Shown: one piece after another, positions 18,485 through 26,377 of the stretch | How positions within the stretch are numbered: the first letter of the stretch is position 1 | Layout: each line of letters opens with the position of its first letter | Source: Nannocystis pusilla | Lineage (GTDB): Bacteria > Myxococcota_A > Polyangia > Nannocystales > Nannocystaceae | Assembly (NCBI RefSeq): GCF_020073745.1 | Contig: NZ_JAIRAU010000040.1 | Coordinates: 1-64,000, forward strand | Direction of reading: 5' to 3' | Length of the DNA stretch: 64,000 bases | The notes under the pieces: generated by a model | What the model saw: only the letters and a program-made list of their open reading frames with translations | What the model was told of the DNA's origin: nothing | Database searches by the model: none | Made by a program: the position numbers and the translations under genes

Positions 18485-20137
18485 TCACTCGGCGGCCTTG
18501 AGACGATCCGGACCGTGAAGCCAGCGCACGGACGTCGGCGCGACCTCGCTGGCGCCCTCGGGCGCGCGCAAGGTGAGGCGCTGCAGCTGCCGCCGATCGA
18601 AGTCGGCCGGCAGCGGCGCGACGATGTTGAGCGTGGTGCCGTGCGGCCGGACGCTGACCTGAGCGGCCACCGGCGCGACGCCGTCGGCGAACTCGAACTC
18701 GACGGTGTGCGTGGCGCTGCGGGGCGCGTCGATCGGCAGCGAGCCGGGCGCGGTCCACCACATCTCCTGGCCGTCGTCGATGGCGCCGAGGAGCAGCCCG
18801 CCCTCGCCCGGGCCCTCGCTGCCCGGCGCCGGCGCGCCCTCGAGGTCCCACGCGCTCAGGGTCCGGATCCGCTGGTACGTCGCGTTCCACTGCCAGTCCG
18901 ACACCCACGTCGAGCCGCAGTAGCTCATGTAATCGGAGTGCGTGCTCGGGTGGCGCAGGCGGATGTCCTGGATGCCGAAGCCCCACACGCCGATGATGCC
19001 GTTGTCGTGCGGGTAGGTGCCGTCGTTGCCCTGCGAGTTGCCGCCGGGGCACTCGATGTGGCGGCGGCCCTGCGTGTGCCCGATCTCGTGGACGAAGGTC
19101 TCCTCGGGCTTGCCGATCATCTGACCGGCGGCGGCGCGGCGCGAGGCGTCGGACTTGCTGTCGCCGGTGATGTCGGCGGCGAGGCCGACGGTGCAGCCGG
19201 CCTGCGTGCCGCCGCCGGCGCCGATGCACGCGCCGCAGTTGTCGAACAGGCCGTAGTAGTAGACGTTCGGGTCGGCGCCCTCGGCCGTGCGCAGCTGGCT
19301 CATCTCGCTGACGAGGCGCGACAGGCCCTGGTACTCCGTCATGTCGAATCCCACCGCGTACGGCGCGTGGATGGTGAACTCGAGCTCCTCGAGCGCGTTC
19401 TGCTGGAACAGCGCCGACTTGAACTTGGCCTCGACCTCGGCGCCGTCGACGGTCGCCTGGCACTCGCCGTAGTCGTAGGCGACCGGCACGAGGACCACGC
19501 GCATCTTGGCGACCGTGTTCTCGATGCCGACGAAGGCCGCCCCGCTGTGCGGCGCCTGCGGCGGCACGTCGCCCTCGGGCGTGTCCTCCTGCCCCGGCGC
19601 CGTCTCCCACAGCGTGATGCTGTACTTGAGGCCAGGTTGGACGTCCTCGGCCTTGACCCCGAAGGAGAAGGTGCTCTTGAGATCGGAGTCGCGCGAGTCG
19701 CTCTCGACGAGCAGCATGTTCTTGTAGACCTTGTCGACGCCGCCCCCGGAGAGCTGCAGCCGCGCCTCGATCTCGCGCGGGGTCCAGTCCGCGGGCAGCT
19801 TGAAGTAGGCGCGGACCAGGGTGTCGCGACGCGCCGGCAAGTAGGCCACGCGCTCGGCTCCGGCGACCTCGCCGCCGTCCTTACCGATCATCACCGCCAC
19901 GCCGGAGTTGGCCTCGACGCGGTCGATGACGATCCCCCCGCGCGCCGGGAACGGCTCGAACGCCTCGCCGGTCGTCGGCTCGCCGGTGGTGGTGTCGCCG
20001 GGAGGATCGGTGTCGGTGGCGCTCACACCGGCGGTGTCGGGCCCTTCCGTACCCGAGTTGGCGCTGAGGTCGTCCGAGCACGCGGGCGCGACCGACAGAC
20101 AGAGGAGAGGCGCGAGAGCGATCGAGGAGCGCAGCAT
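18485..20137 (-). CDS. Secreted zinc metalloprotease lipoprotein (metzincin type)
   Basis: 550 residues. The signal peptide ends in a lipobox with Cys20 (LSVAPAC), then a Thr/Asp/Gly-rich linker. The zinc site HEIGHTQGRRH (350-360) fits HExxHxxGxxH, and SDYMSYC about 50 residues later is the Met-turn of metzincins. Many paired cysteines around CGACIGAGGG suggest disulfides. The N-terminal ~200 residues look beta-rich. Predicted surface protease for degrading macromolecules, common in predatory myxobacteria. Confidence 0.85.
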   Translation of the reverse strand: MLRSSIALAPLLCLSVAPACSDDLSANSGTEGPDTAGVSATDTDPPGDTTTGEPTTGEAFEPFPARGGIVIDRVEANSGVAVMIGKDGGEVAGAERVAYLPARRDTLVRAYFKLPADWTPREIEARLQLSGGGVDKVYKNMLLVESDSRDSDLKSTFSFGVKAEDVQPGLKYSITLWETAPGQEDTPEGDVPPQAPHSGAAFVGIENTVAKMRVVLVPVAYDYGECQATVDGAEVEAKFKSALFQQNALEELEFTIHAPYAVGFDMTEYQGLSRLVSEMSQLRTAEGADPNVYYYGLFDNCGACIGAGGGTQAGCTVGLAADITGDSKSDASRRAAAGQMIGKPEETFVHEIGHTQGRRHIECPGGNSQGNDGTYPHDNGIIGVWGFGIQDIRLRHPSTHSDYMSYCGSTWVSDWQWNATYQRIRTLSAWDLEGAPAPGSEGPGEGGLLLGAIDDGQEMWWTAPGSLPIDAPRSATHTVEFEFADGVAPVAAQVSVRPHGTTLNIVAPLPADFDRRQLQRLTLRAPEGASEVAPTSVRWLHGPDRLKAAE

Positions 20138-20144
20138 GTTTCGG

Positions 20145-20173
20145 AACTTACGTTTTCTTTATGGGCTTCTCAA
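20145..20173 (-). promoter_or_regulatory. Putative promoter of the metzincin gene
   Basis: On the minus strand TTGAGA (20168-20173), a 17-nt spacer and TAAGTT (20145-20150) precede the ATG at 20137 by 7 nt. The predicted transcript starts at or beside the start codon, so it is leaderless. The local sequence is clearly A/T-richer than its surroundings. Confidence 0.5.
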
Positions 20174-20241
20174 TTCGAAAAAACCCCGGCAGCCCGGGAT
20201 AAGCACGCGAGGAATGTGTGAGTCAGCGCGCGATCGCGCCG

Positions 20242-20271
20242 TTGACAATCGCGCGCCCGATCGCGCACTAA
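20242..20271 (+). promoter_or_regulatory. Candidate promoter for the cobalamin riboswitch operon
   Basis: TTGACA at 20242-20247 with CACTAA 18 nt downstream is the best match upstream of the riboswitch. A second TTGACA at 20311-20316 lacks a good -10. Tentative. Confidence 0.3.
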
Positions 20272-20329
20272 GGCCCTCGTCGCGGGCAAAACAGGTCCGC
20301 GGCCCGTTGCTTGACAAGCCATCCGCGCA

Positions 20330-20545
20330 CGCGGTCGGGCTGGATCTCCAGCCCGGTTCGAAGAGGGAAATCGGTGCGGTGCCTCGACTCACGTCGGGCG
20401 CGCCCATTCCGATGCGGCTCCCGCCACTGTGAACGGCGACGAGACCGACGACCCCGCGAGGGGACCCACTGCGGCTGAAGGCCGTGGGAAGGGCGTCGGT
20501 CGAGGATGACCCGTGAGCCAGGAGACCTGCCGCGTGCCACGTCCG
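20330..20545 (+). ncRNA. Cobalamin (adenosylcobalamin-type) riboswitch
   Basis: Conserved blocks appear in order: GGGAAATCGGTG (20365-20376), CCGCCACTGTGA (20421-20432), a stem-loop with GTGGGAAGG (20484-20492), and the B12 box AGCCAGGAGACCTGCC (20516-20531), an almost exact match to the consensus. Boundaries are estimated from where outer pairing should close. Binding of cobalamin normally shuts off expression. It is followed 190 nt later by a TonB-dependent receptor and cobalamin-type ABC transporter genes, which fits that logic. Confidence 0.92.
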
Positions 20546-20723
20546 TCCGCTCTGCGGGCGGGAGGTCGCGGGAGTTCGACCTCGGGCGCGCATGGCGTGG
20601 CCCCTGTCTCCCGCGATCCGCATTCACGGCCGCCGGCCGTGAGGGCTCCGGATCGGAGCCCGGTGAGACGGGAGTTCACTCGCCATCGCCCTCGCATCTC
20701 TCATACCGGGCCTCCGCGGCCTC

Positions 20724-22919
20724 GTGCGCGCTGCCGTCGCGGCGCTCGTGGTGATCCCGAGCGTCGCCACGGCGCGTCCGCCGGCGCGCGCGCCGGGGCC
20801 GTCCTCGCCGTACCGCACGGTCGTGCGCGCCGGTCGTGACGACGGCCTCGACGCCCAGCGCCGGCTCGACGCCCAGCGGCCCGGCTTCCATACCGCGATC
20901 GAGCTGGCCGCCGAACGCGGCGCGCGCTCGGCCGACGGCCTGCCGGAGATCCTCGCGCGCTCGGCCGGCGCCACCGTGCGCAGCCTCGGCGGCCTCGGTC
21001 AGTTCTCGGCGCTGTCGCTGCGCGGCTCGTCGGCGCAGCAGGTCGCGCTGTTCCTCGACGGCGTGCCGCTGTCGTCCGGCAGCGGCGGCGTCGTCAACCT
21101 CGCCGACCTCCCGCTCGACGCCCTCGGCGCGGTCACCATCTACCGCGGCCTGGTCCCGATCGCCTACGGCGGCGCGGCCCTCGGCGGCGCCGTCGACCTC
21201 GGCTCCGACCTGCGCTGCGACCCCGACCCGCGCCTGCGCGCCGGCGTCGGCGCCGGCTCGTTCGCCTCCCGCGAGGCCCGCGTCGGCGCCACCGTCCCGC
21301 TGCGGACCAGGTCGAGAGGACATGCCCGCCTGGACATGTCCAAAACGACATCCACGGCGCCACACTGCCTCGACCTGCGCGCCGGCTACACCGGCTCGGC
21401 CGGCGACTTCCGCTTCCACAACATCGGCGAGACCCCGCTCGACCCGAGCGACGACCGCCTCGACCGCCGCGTCAACAACGGCTACGACCGCCTGCTGACC
21501 CAGGTCGCGTTCCACGGGCGGACCGGCGGCCTGCGCTACAGCGTGCAGGAGCTGCTGTTCTTCAAGGAGCAGGGCGTGCCGAGCATGGCGACCGGCGCCC
21601 AGGCGCGTCACACCCGCCTCGCCACCATGTCGGCCCGCACCGTCGCGCGCGTGCGCCGGACATGGTCGAAAGGACACGTCGAGGGCGTGCTCGGCGTCCT
21701 CGCCGAGCACGTCCGCTTCCGCGATCCGGTCGGCGAGATCGGCCTCGCCCGCGACGACCTGCGCACCCGCGCCCTCGACCTCTACGCCTCGCCGCGCGGC
21801 CGGGTCGCCGCCTGGCGCGGCGCCGAGATCGGCCTGGTCGCCGACGTGCGCGGCGAGCTGGTCGGCGTCGACGAGCGCGCCGCCTCGATGGGCGGCCTCG
21901 GCACGACCGGCGACGCTCGCCGCCGACGCGTCGCCGGCGGCCTCGGCATCGAGCTCGACCAGCGCCTGCTCGCCGGGCGGCTGCAGCTGGCCCCGGCCGT
22001 GCGCCTCGACGTCCTGCGCAGCCGCTTCGCCGTGCCCGCAGGCGCGGGCGAGCAGAGCGACGAGGGCCGCGACCACACCAGCCTCGGCGTGTCGCCGCGG
22101 CTCGGCGCGCGCATGTCTCTTCGGCCAGGTATCAGCCTGCGCGCCAGCGCCGGCCGCTACTTCCGCCCGCCGACCCTGGTCGAGCTGTTCGGCGATCGCG
22201 GCTACGCCGTCGGCAACGAGGGCCTCCGGCCCGAGCGCGGCACCGGCCTCGACGCCGGCCTCGTCGTCGACACCGCGCCGGGCCGGACCAGCCTCTACGC
22301 CCACGCCGCCGGGTTCGTCACCTGGTCGCAGGACCTGATCGCGTGGGCGCAGACCGGCCCCTATCTCCGCCCGACCAACCTCGATCGCGCCCGCGTCGCC
22401 GGCCTCGAGGCCGCCGCCGCGCTGCGCCTGCTCGGCGGCGACCTCGAGCTGCGCGGCAACTACACCTTGCTGGCCACCCGCAACGGCAGCGCCGAGCCGT
22501 CGATGCGCGGCCAGCCGCTGCCCGGGCGCCCGCGCCACGAGCTGTTCGTGCAGGTCGCCGCCGGCCACGCCTACGACCTGCGCGGCTTCGCGTTCGCGCC
22601 GCGCCTCGGCGTCACCGTCGAGCACGCCGCGCGCACCTGGCTCGACCCCAGCGGCCGCTTCGAGGTGCCCGCGCGCACCCTCCTCGGCGCCTTCATCGAG
22701 CTGCACCTGCTCGGGCGGATCCACCTCGGCGCCGAGGTGCGGAACCTGCTCGGCGCGCGCGTCGCCACCTGGCACCCGCCGGTCGCCGGCAGCCCCGCGG
22801 TCACCGTCCCGATCAGCGACTTCTTCTTCTTCCCGCTCCCCGGCACCAGCCTCTGGACCACCCTGCGCGTCGACCTCCAGCCGCCGCGCCGCCCGCGAAC
22901 CACGGAAAGACCCATATGA
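20724..22919 (+). CDS. btuB: TonB-dependent outer-membrane receptor, BtuB-like
   Basis: 731 residues from a GTG at 20724, the only start that opens on a signal peptide (VAALVVIPSVATA). The plug domain (LPEILARSAGATVRSLGG, LRGSSAQQVALFLDGVPL, VTIYRGLVPIAYGG) is followed by a ~22-strand barrel ending in GTSLWTTLRVDL. The cobalamin riboswitch upstream and BtuF/BtuC-type genes downstream indicate corrinoid uptake; specificity is inferred from context. 14-bp arrays at 21320, 21660 and 22111 fall in probable barrel loops and add short odd peptides. The stop overlaps the next ATG (ATGA). Confidence 0.88.
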   Translation: MRAAVAALVVIPSVATARPPARAPGPSSPYRTVVRAGRDDGLDAQRRLDAQRPGFHTAIELAAERGARSADGLPEILARSAGATVRSLGGLGQFSALSLRGSSAQQVALFLDGVPLSSGSGGVVNLADLPLDALGAVTIYRGLVPIAYGGAALGGAVDLGSDLRCDPDPRLRAGVGAGSFASREARVGATVPLRTRSRGHARLDMSKTTSTAPHCLDLRAGYTGSAGDFRFHNIGETPLDPSDDRLDRRVNNGYDRLLTQVAFHGRTGGLRYSVQELLFFKEQGVPSMATGAQARHTRLATMSARTVARVRRTWSKGHVEGVLGVLAEHVRFRDPVGEIGLARDDLRTRALDLYASPRGRVAAWRGAEIGLVADVRGELVGVDERAASMGGLGTTGDARRRRVAGGLGIELDQRLLAGRLQLAPAVRLDVLRSRFAVPAGAGEQSDEGRDHTSLGVSPRLGARMSLRPGISLRASAGRYFRPPTLVELFGDRGYAVGNEGLRPERGTGLDAGLVVDTAPGRTSLYAHAAGFVTWSQDLIAWAQTGPYLRPTNLDRARVAGLEAAAALRLLGGDLELRGNYTLLATRNGSAEPSMRGQPLPGRPRHELFVQVAAGHAYDLRGFAFAPRLGVTVEHAARTWLDPSGRFEVPARTLLGAFIELHLLGRIHLGAEVRNLLGARVATWHPPVAGSPAVTVPISDFFFFPLPGTSLWTTLRVDLQPPRRPRTTERPI
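21320..21355. repeat. 14-bp periodic array, 3 units, inside the receptor gene
   Basis: ACATGCCC (21320), ACATGTCC (21334) and ACATCCAC (21348) are 14 bp apart. A weaker ACCAGGTC at 21306 may be a fourth unit. The encoded stretch RGHARLDMSKTTST looks like a loop insertion between barrel strands. Confidence 0.65.
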
Positions 22920-24151
22920 CGAGCCGCCCCGCCCTCCTCACCACCGCCCTCGCCCTCGCCGCCTGCAACCCGGGCAAGGGCGACAGCGACACCGACACCG
23001 GCACTGAAACTGAAGGACAGGGCACGACGGACATGTCCCCGACGACAGGTGATGCGCCCGTCGTGCTCGAGCTCGACGCCCCGTGCGACTTCGGGCTCGA
23101 GCACGCGGACGAGCTGGCGCTGGTGACGAACGACTTCGTCGCCGCGCCCGGGCTCGGCCGCGTCGCCACCGGCGACATGGTGGTCACGCCCGACATCCTG
23201 CCGGCGAGCACCGACACCGCCCTCGGCGCGCACGCCGACTGGCTGGTCATGGTCCACCGCTTCGGCCAGAACCGCATCGACGTGGTCGACCGCGCCGGCG
23301 AGTGGCTGCTGCGCGGCTCGGTCGACGTCACCCACGCGGCCTCGGCCGATCCCAACCCGCAGGGCGTCACCTTCGCCGGCGACGGCCTCGCCTACGTCCC
23401 GCTGTTCACCGCGCCGGCCGTGCAGATCTACGACTTCTCCGCCGCCGAATCGGCGGCCTGGCTGCAGGGCGAGATCGATCTGTCGCCGTTCGCCGACGAC
23501 GACGGCAGCCCCGAGGCCGGCGTCGCCCTCGCCTGCGGCCGCGTGCTGTTCGTCGGCATCCAGCGCCTGGTCGACTTCGTCCCGGTCGACCGGAGCTTCC
23601 TCGTGGCGATCGACCTCGACGCGCGCGCCGTCCTCGACCTCGACGCCGAGGCCGAGGGCGCCCAGGCGATCGGCCTCCTCGGCCCCTACCCCAAGCAGCT
23701 CCGCCGCGACCCCGCCGACGCCGCCGGCCACACCGCGCTGGTCCTGACCTCCGGCGTCGAGCGCGTCGACCTGACCCGTGGGACATCCGAGTGGGCGGTC
23801 GCCCCCGAGGTCCTGGCCGCGGCCGGCATCGACGGCTTCGACCCGCAGGCCTTCGCCGTCGCGCCCGACGGCGCCTCCGTGTTCATCACCGCCACCGACG
23901 GCGAGTTCCCGGGCGCCGCGGTGTTCCAGGTCGGCCTCGACGGCGCCGAGCCGGCCGAGCCGGTCAAGCTGTTCGGCGGCCTCACCTCCGGCGACCGCAT
24001 GCTCGAGCAGCTCGGCGGCAAGCTGTGGTTCGGCGACGCCGACCCCGCCGGGCCCCGCGTGCGCGTGTGGGACATCGCCACCGGCTCCGAGCTGGTGAGC
24101 GAGGGCCTCGAGACCGCCGTCCCGCCGTGGGCCTTCATCCCCTTGCCCTGA
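22916..24151 (+). CDS. Propeller-like surface lipoprotein of the cobalamin operon (1)
   Basis: 411 residues from the ATG at 22916 (GGAAAGA ribosome-binding site). Lipobox LALAAC gives Cys17, followed by a Thr/Asp/Gly linker. The mature domain has repeated beta units (DWLVMVHRFGQNRIDVVDRAG, PQGVTFAGDGLAYVPLF, PQAFAVAPDGASVFITAT) typical of YncE/YVTN-type propellers. It is paralogous to the next gene. By analogy with BtuG, the Bacteroides surface propeller that captures cobalamin for BtuB, I infer a corrinoid-capturing role. There is no direct sequence proof. Confidence 0.72.
   Translation: MTSRPALLTTALALAACNPGKGDSDTDTGTETEGQGTTDMSPTTGDAPVVLELDAPCDFGLEHADELALVTNDFVAAPGLGRVATGDMVVTPDILPASTDTALGAHADWLVMVHRFGQNRIDVVDRAGEWLLRGSVDVTHAASADPNPQGVTFAGDGLAYVPLFTAPAVQIYDFSAAESAAWLQGEIDLSPFADDDGSPEAGVALACGRVLFVGIQRLVDFVPVDRSFLVAIDLDARAVLDLDAEAEGAQAIGLLGPYPKQLRRDPADAAGHTALVLTSGVERVDLTRGTSEWAVAPEVLAAAGIDGFDPQAFAVAPDGASVFITATDGEFPGAAVFQVGLDGAEPAEPVKLFGGLTSGDRMLEQLGGKLWFGDADPAGPRVRVWDIATGSELVSEGLETAVPPWAFIPLP
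23017..23052. repeat. 14-bp periodic array in a lipoprotein linker
   Basis: ACAGGGCA (23017), ACATGTCC (23031) and ACAGGTGA (23045) sit 14 bp apart within the flexible linker just after the lipobox. Confidence 0.6.
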
Positions 24152-24190
24152 GAGACAGGTTCTCATGAACATGTCCAATCGCACCTGTCT
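24141..24190. repeat. 14-bp periodic array spanning a stop/start junction
   Basis: CCTTGCCC (24141), ACAGGTTC (24155), ACATGTCC (24169) and ACCTGTCT (24183) are 14 bp apart. The run covers the stop codon of the first propeller gene, the 13-nt gap, and the start and signal peptide of the second. Confidence 0.7.
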
Positions 24191-25385
24191 CTTTGTACTA
24201 ATGGTCGCGGCCTGCGACGCCGCCGGTCCCCCGGTCGGCCAGGGCCCCCCGCCCTCCGACGCCCCGCCGCCGATCGCCGGCTGGCCGCAGCAGGTCGGCG
24301 CCTGTGTCGGCGAGGCGCAGGCGCCGACCCGCCTGCTCGTCACCACCACCGACCTCGCCACCGGGGGCGTCTCCGCCGTCGACCTCGCGGACCTCGCGGT
24401 GGCGCCCGACGTCGCGCTCGGCAGCACCGACGCCAAGCCGTTCTGGTACGGCGGCCTCGCCTACGTGCTGCACCGCTACGGCCTCGACGCCCTCGACGTG
24501 CTCGACCCCGACGACGGCTTCCGCCTGCTCGCCCAGCGGGCGATCGTCGCCGGCGACCCCGAGGTCGTCAGCGCCAACCCGCACGCGCTCGTGGTCGGCC
24601 CCGACGGCCGCGGCTACGTCAGCCTGTTCGGCGCCCCCGAGGTGCAGGTGTGGGACCTCGGCGACGCCGCAGATCCTGTCCTCGAGGGCAGGATCGATCT
24701 GACCCCGCTGGCCGACGCCGACGGCAACCCCGAGGCCTCCGACGTCCTGCTGTGCGGCGGCGTCCTGTTCGTCGCCGTCGACCGCGTCGACCAGGACAGG
24801 AGCCTGGTGCCGAACGAGCTGCAGGCGCGCCTGGCCGCGATCGACCTCGCCAGCGGCGCCGTCCACGACCTCGACCCGGCCGCCCCCGGCGCGCAGGGCC
24901 TGGCCCTGCGCGGCACCTGGGCCCGGCAGTTCCGCCTCGATCCCGCCGACCCCTCGGGCCGCACCGCGCTGGTCCTGACCACCGGCCTCGAGCGCGTCGA
25001 CCTGTCCTCCGGGACATCCGAGTGGGCGGTCGCCGACACCCGCCTGCAGGCGGCCGGGCTGACCGACTACCGCCAGCCGCAGGCGTTCGACCTCGGCCCC
25101 GGCGGCGACGACATCTACCTCGCCGCCTACCGCGCCGAATTCGCCGAGGTGGCGATCTTCCGCGCCGCGCTCGACCGCGACGAGCCGCTGGTGGAGATCG
25201 CCGCGGGCCTGCAGTCGATCGAGCAGAGCCTCGAGGTCGTCGGCGACACCCTCTGGTTCGCCGACCGCGCCCACGGCGCCTCGGGCCTGCGGGCCTGGGA
25301 CCTGCGCCAGGACCCCCCCACGCCGCTGCCGGGCACGCCGCTGGCGCTCGGCCTGGCCCCCTACGCGGCCGTGGCGCTGCCATGA
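24165..25385 (+). CDS. Propeller-like surface lipoprotein of the cobalamin operon (2)
   Basis: 406 residues. The start is ATG 24165 or, two codons on, ATG 24171; both lie inside a palindromic array. Lipobox LMVAAC gives Cys17. The mature part repeats the blade pattern of its neighbour (PFWYGGLAYVLHRYGLDALDVLD, PHALVVGPDGRGYVSLFG, PQAFDLGPGGDDIYLAAY) and shares the segment RVDLSSGTSEWAV. It arose by tandem duplication of the preceding gene. The likely role is surface capture of cobalamin for the TonB receptor, inferred from operon position. Confidence 0.7.
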   Translation: MNMSNRTCLFVLMVAACDAAGPPVGQGPPPSDAPPPIAGWPQQVGACVGEAQAPTRLLVTTTDLATGGVSAVDLADLAVAPDVALGSTDAKPFWYGGLAYVLHRYGLDALDVLDPDDGFRLLAQRAIVAGDPEVVSANPHALVVGPDGRGYVSLFGAPEVQVWDLGDAADPVLEGRIDLTPLADADGNPEASDVLLCGGVLFVAVDRVDQDRSLVPNELQARLAAIDLASGAVHDLDPAAPGAQGLALRGTWARQFRLDPADPSGRTALVLTTGLERVDLSSGTSEWAVADTRLQAAGLTDYRQPQAFDLGPGGDDIYLAAYRAEFAEVAIFRAALDRDEPLVEIAAGLQSIEQSLEVVGDTLWFADRAHGASGLRAWDLRQDPPTPLPGTPLALGLAPYAAVALP

Positions 25386-25485
25386 CGCCGCGCCGCGAGC
25401 CGGGCGACGTCCCGGGCGCGTGTCTCGAGCCGATCGGCGCCCGAGGGCGCCGCGGCGCAGGGTCGAAATGTCATGGCCCCCGCTC

Positions 25486-25491
25486 TACACT
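25486..25491 (+). promoter_or_regulatory. Putative -10 before the BtuF-like gene
   Basis: TACACT ends 7 nt before the GTG at 25499. This spacing recurs in the window and supports that GTG as a leaderless start, possibly an internal promoter of the operon. Confidence 0.35.
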
Positions 25492-25498
25492 GCCCGCG

Positions 25499-26377
25499 GT
25501 GCCGCGCCGCCTCGCAGCTGTCCTTTTCGCCCTGTCCTCATGCACAGGCGAACCGGAGCCCGCGCGCGAGCCCGGCGACCCGCCGGCGCGGCGGATCGTC
25601 TCGCAGACGATCCTCAGCGACGAGGTACTGTGGGCGCTCGGCCCCGCGGCGCAGGCCCGCGTCGTCGGCGTCAGCGCCCTGGCCGACGACCCCCGCTACT
25701 CCGGCGCCGCCGGCGTGTGGCCGCCCGCCGTGCCGCGCCGCGCCCTCACCTCCGAGGGCCTGCTCGCGCTCCAGCCCGACCTCGCCGTCATCGCCAGCTT
25801 CACCGCGCCCGAGGTGCGCGAGCTGCTGTCGACCCACGGCGTGCGCCTGCTCGAGCTGACCCAGTTCCGCGGGTTCGCCGACTACCGCGCCCACGTGCGC
25901 CGGCTCGCCGCCGTCGTCGAGGACCCGGCCGCCGGCGAGCGCCTGGTCGCCGACCTCGACGCCCGCCTCGCGCGCCTGGCCGCCCGCGAGCCCGCGCCCC
26001 GCCTGGCCGCGATCAGCTGGGGCGACGGCCACGCCGCCGCCGCCGGCACCAGCTTCGACGACATCGCCGAGGCGGCTGGCCTTTCGAACCTGGCTAAAGA
26101 GAAAGGTCTCGAAGGACATGTACCAGTCGCGCTCGAGCTGATGGTCTCGTGGGACCCGCCGGTGATCGTCATCGCCTGCCCGGCCGCCGAGCCCGACGAC
26201 CCCGCCTGCCGCGCCGCCGAGGCGGCCACCGCCGCGCTGCCGGGCGTACGCGCGACCGCGGCGGCCCGCGACGGCCGGATCGTCGCCGTGCCCGGGCGCG
26301 CGCTCACCAGCACCGGCGAGGGCATGGCGCGCGCCGCCGAGCTCCTCCAGGCCCGCCTGGGCGCGGGGCCGCCGTGA
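25499..26377 (+). CDS. btuF: Cobalamin-type ABC transporter binding lipoprotein, BtuF-like
   Basis: 292 residues from the GTG at 25499, selected because it opens on a lipoprotein signal (RRLAAVLFALSSC, Cys15). A coupled ATG at 25382 would add 39 non-hydrophobic residues. The class III binding-protein fold is clear: RRIVSQTILSDEVLWALG, VVGVSALADDPRY, LTSEGLLALQPDLAVIAS and VPVALELMVSWDPPVIVIA. Arrays at 25516 and 26074 fall in the signal peptide and in the central GLSNLAKEKGLEGHVPV segment. It delivers its ligand to the BtuC permease encoded next. Confidence 0.83.
   Translation: MPRRLAAVLFALSSCTGEPEPAREPGDPPARRIVSQTILSDEVLWALGPAAQARVVGVSALADDPRYSGAAGVWPPAVPRRALTSEGLLALQPDLAVIASFTAPEVRELLSTHGVRLLELTQFRGFADYRAHVRRLAAVVEDPAAGERLVADLDARLARLAAREPAPRLAAISWGDGHAAAAGTSFDDIAEAAGLSNLAKEKGLEGHVPVALELMVSWDPPVIVIACPAAEPDDPACRAAEAATAALPGVRATAAARDGRIVAVPGRALTSTGEGMARAAELLQARLGAGPP
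25516..25551. repeat. 14-bp periodic array in a lipoprotein signal peptide
   Basis: AGCTGTCC (25516), CCCTGTCC (25530) and ACAGGCGA (25544) are 14 bp apart and together encode the lipobox region of the BtuF-like protein. Confidence 0.6.
26074..26123. repeat. 14-bp periodic array, 4 units, inside btuF
   Basis: GGCTGGCC (26074), ACCTGGCT (26088), AAAGGTCT (26102) and ACATGTAC (26116) keep the 14-bp register. The stretch is markedly A/T-richer than the rest of the gene, with rare codons such as TTT, AAA, GGT and GTA. Confidence 0.65.

Noticed and set aside
20676..22775. Minus-strand open frame over the TonB receptor
   Set aside because: Low-complexity shadow; the plus strand has signal peptide, plug and barrel features plus the riboswitch.
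25382..25498. Upstream ATG start for the BtuF-like protein
   Set aside because: It would place 39 polar residues before the lipoprotein signal, and a -10-like TACACT lies inside the extension next to the GTG at 25499. Kept only as an alternative.
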